Shown here: in pieces, positions 26,110 through 35,073 of the stretch | How positions within the stretch are numbered: the stretch's first letter is position 1 | Layout: every line of letters begins with the position of its first letter | Assembly (NCBI GenBank): GCA_029938635.1 | Contig: JAOZUQ010000026.1 | Location: forward strand, 1-36,531 | Direction of reading: 5' to 3' | DNA: 36,531 nucleotides | Origin: Candidatus Aminicenantota bacterium | GTDB taxonomy: Bacteria > Acidobacteriota > Aminicenantia > UBA2199 | Program-made: the position numbers and the translations under genes | The notes under the pieces: generated by a model | Told to the model about the DNA's origin: nothing | What the model saw: only the letters and a program-made list of their open reading frames with translations | Databases searched by the model: none

Positions 26110-26622
26110 ATGCTAAAGATTACCAAAATCATAATTATTATATTTCTTATAACAGTATTCACACAAAGCTGCAAAGATCCTTCACTGGATTTCGAGTGGT
26201 TCCTTTTCGAAGCAGAGGGGTCCTATTCAGCAGAAGATAATACCAGCTACCTTAGATTGAATGCACGGGTTGAGATAAATCAATCATCAGTGAACATAAA
26301 TCCTTCCCGTTCTACTGATTCAACACATTTTATGTATGCATCGGTTGCGAATTGGAATTATCGTGTTTATTCAGGAGATCAGCTTGTTTTTGAAATAACC
26401 CGATTTAATATTGAGCAGCTTTTTGGAGATATTCATCTCAATGTAGCATTGGACCGAATGGATTATCTCTGGGTTGCAATAGAATCAGAAAGCCCGCTTG
26501 AAGGTGATATTTTTAACGGAATGAATCCGGATTCAGTTGAAGTAGAAATGACAATTTATGATAATGGTGGTGGAGGTTATTCTGTATTAAATACGATCCC
26601 TTTTACATTCAGCAGAAATTAA
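26110..26622 (+). CDS. Lipoprotein of unknown function
   Basis: A 170-residue protein with a lipoprotein signal: hydrophobic ITKIIIIIFLITVF, then the lipobox TQSC (Cys21), so it is anchored in a membrane after processing. The mature part is acidic and beta-rich, with no Cys and no motif I recognise; its Asp/Ser/Thr/aromatic pattern looks like a single beta-sandwich. It is preceded by the structured intergenic region and followed, 90 bases later, by the propeller-GGDEF sensor on the same strand. Whether it partners the sensor is unknown; the sensor has a promoter of its own. Confidence 0.6.
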   Translation: MLKITKIIIIIFLITVFTQSCKDPSLDFEWFLFEAEGSYSAEDNTSYLRLNARVEINQSSVNINPSRSTDSTHFMYASVANWNYRVYSGDQLVFEITRFNIEQLFGDIHLNVALDRMDYLWVAIESESPLEGDIFNGMNPDSVEVEMTIYDNGGGGYSVLNTIPFTFSRN

Positions 26623-26630
26623 GTTTTATC

Positions 26631-26647
26631 CCTGATCGATAATCAGG
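26631..26647 (+). other. Short hairpin between the lipoprotein and sensor genes
   Basis: CCTGAT-CGATA-ATCAGG forms a perfect six-base-pair stem nine bases after the lipoprotein stop. No T-run follows, so it is not a clear intrinsic terminator. The adjoining AGGAGGAG looks like a Shine-Dalgarno but no start codon follows at a usable distance. Confidence 0.3.
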
Positions 26648-26675
26648 AGGAGAACTGTACGTTATTCTTCAATAA

Positions 26676-26705
26676 TTGTTAAAAAACTGATAAATCATAT
26701 ATAAT
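26676..26705 (+). promoter_or_regulatory. Promoter of the propeller-GGDEF gene
   Basis: TTGTTA (26676-26681), 18 bases, then a perfect TATAAT (26700-26705). The start codon GTG lies at 26712, six bases after the -10, where transcription would normally begin, so the message may be leaderless. Confidence 0.55.
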
Positions 26706-26711
26706 CTTTAT

Positions 26712-29700
26712 GTGAGAATCTCTACATATTTGATAAGCTTTCTTCTTTTCTGCTTCCCCTTAACAGGGTTGAACCTTAAAACACCCCTCCAGCAGAGCAT
26801 GCATACAATCTGGACAGCTAAAGACGGGCTCCCTTCAGATTCGATAAATGATATTATTCAGGACAAATCCGGATACATATGGATAGGAACATTTAACGGC
26901 CTTGTAAGATTCGATGGGATCAATTTCATTACTTTTTCAAAATATGAAGAAAACGGATTTGAAAGCAATTCGGTTACTACCCTCCTGGAAGGGACAGGGG
27001 GGAACTTGTGGATCGGTACAAATGGTGAGGGAATTGCAAAATATTCTAATAATAAATTCACTATGTTCAACAACTCCGATCTGAAAGACAAGGTTATTAA
27101 ATCTCTTTCAATTGGCAATGAAGGGTATTTATGGATCGGTACGGGAAATGGATTATTAAAAGCAAATAAAAATGGACTTACATCTATTCCGTTAAACGGG
27201 ATGTTCAGTGAGAAGAGTATTGAAATGATCTATCATGACCCGGAAGGCCATCTGTGGGTATCAACCCCGGAAGGCGGAGTAGCCGTGTTTTTTGAGGAAA
27301 GCAGGAAAAATATACCTGTCCTGAACAAAATTGAGAATACTGTTATCACTTCCGTATTAAAAGATAACAACGGAAATATATGGATAGGAACAAAAAATCA
27401 TAGTCTCTTTTTAATAAAAAACGGTGTGTTGTCCGACTTTAAAGATCAAAAAGATTTTAAAGCAAAAACAATAACCTCTATTATGCAGGGAGAACAGGGA
27501 TGTGTATGGATAAGCACCGATTCCGGATTATTCAGACATTATGATGATAAGTTCCATCAATATTCGGAAGAGAATGGATTAAGCAATAATCAAGTATCAA
27601 AAATACTCGAGGATAAAGAGGGGAGTGTCTGGATCGCTACATCCAGAGGAGGACTTAATAAATTAAGTGAAGGGAAATTCACTTCTTTAACTTCAAAACA
27701 GGGATTAATTCACAACAAAGTGAATTCCATTCTTCAGGTAGATAAAAATGTGTGCTGGATAGGTACAGACGGGGGACTTTCTATCCTGAAAAACGGAAAG
27801 TTTATCAGGCTTAACATTACAGACTTCCTCAAAGGGGTAAGGATCCGACATATTAACAAGGATTCAGGCGGGAAAATCTGGATCAGCACTTATAGTGATC
27901 TGGGTATTGTTACATTTAAAAACGGAAGAATAGACAATTACACTTCCGAAAATGGACTTTCAAGTGACAGATGCAGGATGTCAATCGAAGATTATAAAGG
28001 TAATATATGGATTGGAACATCAAATGGCCTGAATGTAATAAAAGATGGTACAAAAATAAGAAAATTTACAAAGAATGACGGACTTTCAGATAATTATATT
28101 CTGAGTGTTTTTGAGGATTCCCGAAAAAATTTGTATATTGCAACAAACGGGGGCGGCATATCAATATTTAAAGATGGTACGTTCAGGACCCTTGAAGCCG
28201 GGGACGGGCTGGCTTCAAATATTGTTTTCCGTATCTATGAGGATTCAGATAACATAATGTGGATCTCCACATCAAAAGGATTATCAAGATACGACCGGAA
28301 AAATTTTTTCAACTATTCAGAAGTAAACGGTCTCCCTGAAAACGCAATTTTTCAGGTTATAGAAGATGACGAGGGGAGACTCTGGATGATTGCCGAACCT
28401 GGAATTTATATTGTAAACAAAGATTCTCTTAATCAGATCGCTAAAGGTAAATCAAAACTTACTAAAGTTACATTATATAACGACCTTGACGGCCTGCTTG
28501 ATTCACCAACACCTGTTTCATGGGCAACAAGATCCAGTGAAGGAGTTAACTGGTTCCCGACATTAATGGGCATCGCTTCGATAGATACATTACATATCCC
28601 TGTAAATGAAAAACCACCCCCACTCCTTGTTGAGATGGTAAAGATCGACAATAGAAATTATTCCCCATTGCAAATCAGGGTTTTATCACCGAATTATAAA
28701 AGACTTACCTTCGCATTCACTGCACTAAGTTATGTGATCCCTCATAAAGTTCAATATATGTATAAACTTGAAGGATTCGATGAGAGTTGGTCAGGCCTGA
28801 CAACAAAGAGGGAAGTATCATATACGACATTACCCTCGGGTGAATATACTTTCAGAGTTAAAGCAGTAAATAATGACGGTATCTGGAATACCGGTGATAT
28901 AAAAGTGAAGTTCCTGCAAAAACCTTTCTTTTATAAAACCTTATGGTTTAATGTTCTTATATTCCTGGTAGTGATCGGAATCATAGCCCTTCTACTCGGA
29001 TTAAGGATCAGAAGATTAAGAAAAAGGAGTTTGGAACTTGAAAAACAGGTTGCGGAAAGAACTGCAGAACTTGAAACTACCGACAGGATCGTAGCTAACA
29101 TTAACAAAGAGATAAATTTTGATAAATTGCTCAAAGTTCTTTTGCAGCAAACGATGATCATGTTCCCTCAGGCTGAAAAGGGGGCAATCTTTATTTTCAA
29201 CAAGTCAAATAACATGCTGGAACCAAAAATTTTAATAGGAGATGATAACGGTGATATTTCCAGAAGTAGTTTAGCCTTTGATGAATCCTTCGAAAATTTT
29301 TTTGAAAATGGAATAGAATATGAAAATGGAATATTTATTCTGAAAGAATTGGCAAAACTTCAACTTCCGGAAAAACTTAAAAACATTGACCTGCCGGAAT
29401 CCATTATCGCAATGACAATAATGTCCGGGGAAACTCTGGAAGGATTTTTTGTCCTGGGAAACATGAACAATACTGATGCTTTTACCAAAACTGATGCAAA
29501 AAAAATGATGAGGATAAGAGAGCATACAATTTCAGCAGTATTTAAAGCAAAAACACATCAGAAGCTGGAAGAGGCAGCAACCATTGACCCGCTGACATCT
29601 CTTAATAACAGAAGAAAAATGATAGAGATTCTGGAGAGTGAATTAATAAGATATGAAAGGACAAATAAATCTTTTTGTATAGTAATGTGTGACATTGACC

Positions 29701-30077
29701 ACTTTAAGAAATTTAATGATACTCACGGCCACGATTGCGGTGATTTTGTCCTTGTTGAAATTTCCAGGCTGATCAAAAAATCTATCAGGAAACAGGACTA
29801 TGTCGGGAGATGGGGCGGGGAAGAGTTCCTCATGATATATCCCGAAACTGAGATCGATGGAGGTAAAATTGTTACTGAGAAGGTCAGGTCCATGATCGAA
29901 AACACTGTATACAATTTCAGTAATATTGCACTTGGTGTTACAGCAACATTTGGAGTAGCAGTATACTCAAGGGGAAAATCTATCGATTCCGTTATAAAAG
30001 AAGCTGATGATGCCCTGTATCAGGGAAAACAACGGGGCCGCAACCTTGTTATTACGAATATATTAAACCAGGCTTAA
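26712..30077 (+). CDS. Two-component-type beta-propeller sensor with Y_Y_Y, GAF-like and GGDEF (diguanylate cyclase) domains
   Basis: A 1121-residue inner-membrane sensor that probably makes cyclic di-GMP. A signal peptide (1-20) is followed by about 14 Reg_prop blades (WIGT/WIST repeats, about 30-630) forming periplasmic propellers, a Y_Y_Y domain (about 660-735), one membrane helix (about 742-768), a coiled coil (to 795), a GAF-like region (about 800-945) and GGDEF (about 957-1115). The active loop is GGEEF (1035-1039) and a product-inhibition I-site RKQD (1026-1029) lies at the usual five-residue distance; the metal-binding DIDHFKKFND is intact. The start is GTG; no ATG fits with the signal peptide. 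There is no histidine kinase domain, unlike most propeller sensors. It converges on the Mo-hydroxylase gene with a four-base overlap. Confidence 0.9.
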   Translation: MRISTYLISFLLFCFPLTGLNLKTPLQQSMHTIWTAKDGLPSDSINDIIQDKSGYIWIGTFNGLVRFDGINFITFSKYEENGFESNSVTTLLEGTGGNLWIGTNGEGIAKYSNNKFTMFNNSDLKDKVIKSLSIGNEGYLWIGTGNGLLKANKNGLTSIPLNGMFSEKSIEMIYHDPEGHLWVSTPEGGVAVFFEESRKNIPVLNKIENTVITSVLKDNNGNIWIGTKNHSLFLIKNGVLSDFKDQKDFKAKTITSIMQGEQGCVWISTDSGLFRHYDDKFHQYSEENGLSNNQVSKILEDKEGSVWIATSRGGLNKLSEGKFTSLTSKQGLIHNKVNSILQVDKNVCWIGTDGGLSILKNGKFIRLNITDFLKGVRIRHINKDSGGKIWISTYSDLGIVTFKNGRIDNYTSENGLSSDRCRMSIEDYKGNIWIGTSNGLNVIKDGTKIRKFTKNDGLSDNYILSVFEDSRKNLYIATNGGGISIFKDGTFRTLEAGDGLASNIVFRIYEDSDNIMWISTSKGLSRYDRKNFFNYSEVNGLPENAIFQVIEDDEGRLWMIAEPGIYIVNKDSLNQIAKGKSKLTKVTLYNDLDGLLDSPTPVSWATRSSEGVNWFPTLMGIASIDTLHIPVNEKPPPLLVEMVKIDNRNYSPLQIRVLSPNYKRLTFAFTALSYVIPHKVQYMYKLEGFDESWSGLTTKREVSYTTLPSGEYTFRVKAVNNDGIWNTGDIKVKFLQKPFFYKTLWFNVLIFLVVIGIIALLLGLRIRRLRKRSLELEKQVAERTAELETTDRIVANINKEINFDKLLKVLLQQTMIMFPQAEKGAIFIFNKSNNMLEPKILIGDDNGDISRSSLAFDESFENFFENGIEYENGIFILKELAKLQLPEKLKNIDLPESIIAMTIMSGETLEGFFVLGNMNNTDAFTKTDAKKMMRIREHTISAVFKAKTHQKLEEAATIDPLTSLNNRRKMIEILESELIRYERTNKSFCIVMCDIDHFKKFNDTHGHDCGDFVLVEISRLIKKSIRKQDYVGRWGGEEFLMIYPETEIDGGKIVTEKVRSMIENTVYNFSNIALGVTATFGVAVYSRGKSIDSVIKEADDALYQGKQRGRNLVITNILNQA

Positions 30078-32233
30078 AAATTCAGGTTTTCGATATCTGT
30101 TCCCAAAGCTTTCTTTATATCTTCAGGAGTAATAGGTGTGGAATAAAAACGGACACCAATCGCATCGCATATCGCATTTGCAATAGAACCGATAGTAGGA
30201 ACAACGGGCATTTCTCCCAAACCCCGTACTGTACCTCCGGGTTGCAGATTATCATGAAACTTAATATCTATAATCGGAGGAACATCAGAGAAGCGGGGGA
30301 TTCCGTATTCACCAAGATATTCAGTATAGGTTCCCCATCCATCCATATCTATTTTCTCTCTCAATACATACCCTATACCCATTATTATTCCGCCTCGTAT
30401 TCCGACTACGGCTGTCGGTTCATTAACCACAATACCTACATCAAATGCTGCACAGATTTTTTTTACTTCAATCTGCCCTGTTACTCTATCAACTCTGACT
30501 TTTGCTGAAATAACTCCAAGCTGAGCACCTCCATGCTTTACCATGGCAATCCCGATCCCTTCATTCCCTTCCTGGCCTTTATTATTGTCACTATATTCTA
30601 TGTTTTCTGCAACGCTATCTATCAAGTTAACAAAAGCGGGATATTGAACATTAATACGTCTGAATTCAAAGGGGTCCAATCCAATACGATTGGCCATCAT
30701 GTCTACATGACTCTCAATTGCAAAACAGGTCTGAACATAACTGGTTCCCCTGACAACAGCTCTGTGATATGGAATATTTCCTTTAAAGGCTCTGGTGAGA
30801 ACATTCGGGATATCATATACAAATGTAGAGCCTTCTGCCAGGTCATCATAACTATCAATCTTTCGGGCAATCATTTTTCCATTTGAATCAACTCCACTTG
30901 TAATATCAATCACCACAGCAGCTTTAAAATGTGATCTCAATTGAAACTGATCCTTACGGCTGTATATAAGTTTAATCGGAGCTTTTGCAAAATTGGAAAT
31001 TGCTGCTGCTTCCGAGTTGACAGTATTACCAATTTTTCCTCCAAAAGCTCCTCCTGCCGGTTGCGCAATCACCCTGATGTTGGTTTCATTTGTTTTAAGT
31101 TCTGTAGCAATTTGACTTCTCTGTTTGTGGGGCCATTGTGTACTGGCCCATACATTCCATTTCCCCGAATTGTTATCATAAGCTGCCAGAGATGTATCTG
31201 TTTCAATAGCAGCATGAGTGATATACTGGGTATAATATGTTTCAGACAGAACTACAGCACTGGATTTCAGAGCTGTTTCAACATCACCTTCATCCTCTTT
31301 AACTTCCTGAAGGTGGGAACTCGCTCTCAATTCTTCCTCAATATTTAGTTCTTTTGCTCTGGTCGGAGTCCTCCATTCGGCTTCAACGAGGGACAATCCC
31401 TTTGTCACATCTGAATATCTTTCTCCAATTATAACAACTCTTCCGCCAATACCTTCAACCGCTTTAATTCCCTCTATTTCTTTGGTTTTTTCATCATTAA
31501 TAGTTTCCAGAAGGGTAATGCTCTTGTGATAAGGCGGGGTTTTAAATCCTGCATACAACATTCCGGGGATTTTCAGGTCATTAACATATTTAAGTGCACC
31601 TGTAACTATGTCGATTCCATTCACATTAAGTATTTTTTTGTCAATATATTGTTTGGTTGAAACTGTCGAATCAGGATTCACTCTGATCACAACCGCTTCT
31701 CCGGTTGAAATTTCAGAATAATTAAGAAATGTTTTATCATCTCCTTTTATCTTTATTTTCCCGGATTTGAATTCCAGGCTGTCTGAAGCGATTCCGAATT
31801 TTGTTGAAGTGCTATTTACAAGATAATTTTGAATTTTCAGACAGGCATGCCAGAAACCCCAGCCAACAACCCTGCAGGCTGCACTTCCAATGGTGGGTCC
31901 GTCATCCGGACACTGATCAGTATCACCCTGAATAATTGTCAGCTGTTCGGGTTCAATCTCAAGCCCCTGAGTAACAACTGCAGTAATAACTGTTTTTAAT
32001 CCCTGCCCAAGTTCCGTCCGTCCTGTAAACACCCTTACGTTTTCTCCCGGATCAAAAACTATCCAGTTTGTATAATCAGTATCTGTATAATCTGCAATAC
32101 ACTCGGGTTCTCTTTCGAGCGGGACAGGTCCGAACGAGGAGCTTCCAGTTCTATTTTCCGCTAAAATATCAATTGCAAAAATAAGGCTGGCACCTCCCAG
32201 GGAAGCAAGAAACTGTCGTCTTGTCATTTTCAT
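30074..32233 (-). CDS. Tat-exported molybdopterin-binding large subunit of a xanthine-oxidase-family hydroxylase (IorB-like)
   Basis: Catalytic subunit of a periplasmic molybdenum hydroxylase, adding water-derived oxygen to an aldehyde or N-heterocycle. The 719-residue protein begins with a Tat signal (MTRRQFLASLGGASLIFAI). Cofactor motifs: GRTELGQG (about 71-78), PAGGAFGGK (392-400) and GLGEMPVVPT (671-680) with the catalytic Glu674, which acts as base in this family. AAGGAG lies five bases before the ATG. The [2Fe-2S] subunit gene is 12 bases upstream. No FAD subunit is present, as in isoquinoline oxidoreductase and nicotinate dehydrogenase, which pass electrons to cytochrome c. Substrate unknown; the neighbouring multihaem cytochromes are the likely acceptors. 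Confidence 0.88.
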   Translation of the reverse strand: MKMTRRQFLASLGGASLIFAIDILAENRTGSSSFGPVPLEREPECIADYTDTDYTNWIVFDPGENVRVFTGRTELGQGLKTVITAVVTQGLEIEPEQLTIIQGDTDQCPDDGPTIGSAACRVVGWGFWHACLKIQNYLVNSTSTKFGIASDSLEFKSGKIKIKGDDKTFLNYSEISTGEAVVIRVNPDSTVSTKQYIDKKILNVNGIDIVTGALKYVNDLKIPGMLYAGFKTPPYHKSITLLETINDEKTKEIEGIKAVEGIGGRVVIIGERYSDVTKGLSLVEAEWRTPTRAKELNIEEELRASSHLQEVKEDEGDVETALKSSAVVLSETYYTQYITHAAIETDTSLAAYDNNSGKWNVWASTQWPHKQRSQIATELKTNETNIRVIAQPAGGAFGGKIGNTVNSEAAAISNFAKAPIKLIYSRKDQFQLRSHFKAAVVIDITSGVDSNGKMIARKIDSYDDLAEGSTFVYDIPNVLTRAFKGNIPYHRAVVRGTSYVQTCFAIESHVDMMANRIGLDPFEFRRINVQYPAFVNLIDSVAENIEYSDNNKGQEGNEGIGIAMVKHGGAQLGVISAKVRVDRVTGQIEVKKICAAFDVGIVVNEPTAVVGIRGGIIMGIGYVLREKIDMDGWGTYTEYLGEYGIPRFSDVPPIIDIKFHDNLQPGGTVRGLGEMPVVPTIGSIANAICDAIGVRFYSTPITPEDIKKALGTDIENLNF

Positions 32234-32245
32234 GAGAACTCCTTT

Positions 32246-32719
32246 TTAATACTCTTTTACTACGAATTCGATAGCTTCAATAATATTGGAATAAGATCCG
32301 CATCTGCACAAATTATTGTTCATTGCCAAAATAATATCATCGCGGCTGGGATAGGGGTTGGTTTTCAACAGGCCCGTTGCTGTAATTAACATTCCCGGTG
32401 TACAAAAACCGCAACAAAACGCTGAATGTTTAATAAAGGATTTTTGAAGTTTAGAAAGATTCCCGGCCGTCCCCAGGCCTTCAATTGTAATTATTTCCTG
32501 TCCTGCAGCTGCATATGCAACAGGAAACCGGCAGGAACGTTGTACATCTCCATCAATCAAAACCGAGCATGCACCGCATTCTCCTTTCCCACAGCCGAAC
32601 TTTGTTCCGGTCAACCCAAGATCATCCCTTAATACCCATAATAGTGGCTCGTTCATATCTGCAAAAATTTGATGGTTATTACCATTAACATTTAATATCA
32701 TTGATTTTTTATCGGACAA
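32246..32719 (-). CDS. [2Fe-2S] small subunit of the molybdenum hydroxylase (IorA-like)
   Basis: A 157-residue electron-transfer subunit with two [2Fe-2S] clusters. The plant-ferredoxin-type cluster is held by Cys43, 48, 51 and 63 (CGKGECGAC…C). The C-terminal helical cluster uses Cys103, 106, 138 and 140 (CGFCTPG…CRC). In most relatives the residue before the first of these is a Gln that touches the pterin; here it is Cys102 (FCCGFC). It has no signal and probably crosses the membrane bound to its Tat-exported partner. Start is TTG at 32717-32719, chosen because GGGAGG sits five bases upstream; an ATG seven codons later is an alternative. It follows the 12-haem gene by 54 bases. Confidence 0.88.
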   Translation of the reverse strand: MSDKKSMILNVNGNNHQIFADMNEPLLWVLRDDLGLTGTKFGCGKGECGACSVLIDGDVQRSCRFPVAYAAAGQEIITIEGLGTAGNLSKLQKSFIKHSAFCCGFCTPGMLITATGLLKTNPYPSRDDIILAMNNNLCRCGSYSNIIEAIEFVVKEY

Positions 32720-32773
32720 TTAGGCCTCCCTGATATTTTATATAGAACAAATCCAAATATTTCATTTTATAAT

Positions 32774-33769
32774 TTAATTCCCATCAGGATGACAAAAATA
32801 GCAGTTTCTGCTTAAGTATACATAACCGCCCACGCCTGCATGTTTATTGTCCATTTCCAATTGACTGTGTTCATGACAGCCTATACAGGAGAAATCATAA
32901 TAGTTTGTGGTTTCGTGACAATCCGAACAGGATAAATGCTGATGTTTTCCCGAACTAACCGGAAAATTGTGATTAAATGAAGCTTGTGACCATGAAAATG
33001 ATTCTTTCAGGTGACATAAAGAACAATCTGTGCTGAAGCCTGCATTTCTATGATCCGGTTCTTTTGCTCTTTCATAATCATCCAAATGGCATGTAATACA
33101 TTCGCTGCTGATATTGTATCCGTTTAAATGGCAGCGTGAACAATCGTGTCCAGTGTGTGCCCCTTTTAAAAGCCAGAATTTATCGTGATCAATAATTGCC
33201 CCATCCCAGGTAAAAGAATTGTAATGACAATTATCACAATCAGTGGAATACCCTAATACATTATGATCAGGCTCTTTTGCCTTTCTATAGTCATCCATAT
33301 GGCAGTTATCACAGGATGAATCAATTCTGGAATAAATATTATCCATGTGACACTGCCGGCAATCTGATATTCGGTGCTGCCCGGAAAGGGGGAAACCTGT
33401 TTCCCGGATATGGGACCACGAACCGGGTTTAATCACTTTCCAATCCGTTGGAGTGTGGCATTCGCCGCAATGAATACCAAGCTGCATATTATGTACATCA
33501 TCTTTTTTTCTGTACAAATGGCATACTTCGCACTCCGACGGGGTACCTGCAAGAAACCCCTTTTTATGACATTCGGAACAGGAAACAGTTCTATGCTTAC
33601 CTGTCAGAGGAAAATTTGTCTTATCATGAGTGATCGAATTCCAAATCTTTTTAGATGTGGACAGGGAAAATCCGGATAAAATTATCATAATCAGAGGCAA
33701 TAAAATATATAGAGGGATTCTTCTCCCTTTAACATTATCTTTGCTGATCCCATTTTTTATTTTCATCAT
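32774..33769 (-). CDS. Twelve-haem c-type cytochrome built from four tri-haem modules
   Basis: A 331-residue exported cytochrome. A hydrophobic segment (about 18-37) serves as signal or anchor; there is no lipobox. Twelve CXXCH motifs begin at 64, 80, 101, 137, 153, 178, 210, 224, 249, 281, 295 and 323, one haem per about 22 residues after the signal. They fall into four groups of three, each starting with a TGKH/SGQH/KGAH/SGKH element, so the protein is an array of repeats about 72 residues long; modules two and three share DDYRKAKEPDH and DDYERAKEPDH. It starts two bases after the barrel gene. It is likely the periplasmic or outer-surface haem wire of the porin-cytochrome cluster; the exact side of the membrane is not settled by sequence. 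Confidence 0.9.
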   Translation of the reverse strand: MMKIKNGISKDNVKGRRIPLYILLPLIMIILSGFSLSTSKKIWNSITHDKTNFPLTGKHRTVSCSECHKKGFLAGTPSECEVCHLYRKKDDVHNMQLGIHCGECHTPTDWKVIKPGSWSHIRETGFPLSGQHRISDCRQCHMDNIYSRIDSSCDNCHMDDYRKAKEPDHNVLGYSTDCDNCHYNSFTWDGAIIDHDKFWLLKGAHTGHDCSRCHLNGYNISSECITCHLDDYERAKEPDHRNAGFSTDCSLCHLKESFSWSQASFNHNFPVSSGKHQHLSCSDCHETTNYYDFSCIGCHEHSQLEMDNKHAGVGGYVYLSRNCYFCHPDGN

Positions 33770-33771
33770 TT

Positions 33772-35073
33772 TTATTTTCGCAGAATCAATCTTACAAAAA
33801 CACGATTCTCTCTATAATTATCCTGAAACAAATAGGCATACTCCGTTGAAACGGCAATGTACCGATTGAATATATAGAATAAGCTGACAGATATTGTTCT
33901 CCTGTCGGGAATATATGTTATTTCCGGAAACCCTTTATCTAAGATATACAGAGAGTTAAAATAACTGGAAAAACTGATATTTGCGTTAAGACGGCCGAAA
34001 TTCCTCGAAGTTGAAATATAATATGAGTCAGATTCTGAATTTTCACCCCTGTTCATATTGTAGTTAGCCGTAAATGAAACTCCCGATCTTAAGATGTTTA
34101 GATACGACAAACTGAACCTGTTTGTATGATTCTGTATCTCTTCATCAATCCTCTCGCTCTCCTTGCGGGAAAATGATAAACGGAGATTTTTTACAGGTTT
34201 AAAAGTTAATCTGATACCAAAAATCTTGTTATAGTAAAACCTCTCTATTTCACTTAACGGAAGCACTTTGTTCTCATCCTTTTCAACTAAAAAGCGGTGA
34301 TAATCCAGCCCCCGTCCGGAACTGTAACTTCCTGTAATATTTATCTTCTTTGATATGTTAAGGCGGATATTAAAGAACAGCCTGGATAATCTATCTTCTT
34401 TTGTTATATTATCAGCAAGCTCATATTCAGCTGTTCCGAACAAAAACAATAATCTTTTATAAGGCAGATAAAGACTTGAGTGTAAATATATCCGCTCCTC
34501 CATCCCTTCATAGGAAAGATGATTAAAACTAAGTGATACCAGTTTTGCTCCTGGTCCTGAATATTTTACAAACCCTCCATATTTTTTATAACCGGAATCA
34601 AGCCTGGAGTTATACAGATCAGGCTCAATCCCGTAATAACCACCAACTAAAATATTCTTAAATGGTTTGTATCCGCCTAAAATTCCGGCCAACTCTCCTA
34701 TTCCTGCAGTATCATAGAGGTTCATCTGCCCCAAAGATAGAAAAAATTTGCTTTTCAGGCTATCAAAGATCACCTTTGCATCATAGATGATCAGCTGATT
34801 TCCTCCTTTGTTATTAAATGTAAAACGGTTTCTAAGATCAAAATCCCCAGTCCATCCGTCCCCGGGCTTATTCCAGAACGTAAGTCTGAAGCGGCTGCTG
34901 ATCCTGTTATACATATCAGCATTATCTCCTTTTAAACCCATCCAATCCTGATAAAATATTCCTTTGAGGTAAAATTCATTTCCTGGTTCTGCCGTCAGGA
35001 AAACTGCCGCATTTATAAATATCAGGATGGATAATAAAATTTTTAATGGCAAATTTATTTTCAGGGGGACCAT
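33772..35073 (-). CDS. Outer-membrane beta-barrel (candidate porin of a porin-cytochrome conduit)
   Basis: A 433-residue protein with signal peptide (residues about 10-27, cleaved near LTAEPG). The remainder is a succession of short amphipathic strands with alternating hydrophobic and polar residues and Tyr/Phe girdles, separated by charged loops, the pattern of an outer-membrane barrel of about 16-20 strands. I do not recognise a named family, and sequence divergence is normal for these. Its ATG lies inside the 3' end of the six-haem gene (13-base overlap), and the twelve-haem gene begins two bases after its stop, so all three are coupled, as in porin-cytochrome clusters of metal reducers. 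The C-terminus ends in FVRLILRK, not the usual aromatic residue. Confidence 0.72.
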   Translation of the reverse strand: MVPLKINLPLKILLSILIFINAAVFLTAEPGNEFYLKGIFYQDWMGLKGDNADMYNRISSRFRLTFWNKPGDGWTGDFDLRNRFTFNNKGGNQLIIYDAKVIFDSLKSKFFLSLGQMNLYDTAGIGELAGILGGYKPFKNILVGGYYGIEPDLYNSRLDSGYKKYGGFVKYSGPGAKLVSLSFNHLSYEGMEERIYLHSSLYLPYKRLLFLFGTAEYELADNITKEDRLSRLFFNIRLNISKKINITGSYSSGRGLDYHRFLVEKDENKVLPLSEIERFYYNKIFGIRLTFKPVKNLRLSFSRKESERIDEEIQNHTNRFSLSYLNILRSGVSFTANYNMNRGENSESDSYYISTSRNFGRLNANISFSSYFNSLYILDKGFPEITYIPDRRTISVSLFYIFNRYIAVSTEYAYLFQDNYRENRVFVRLILRK

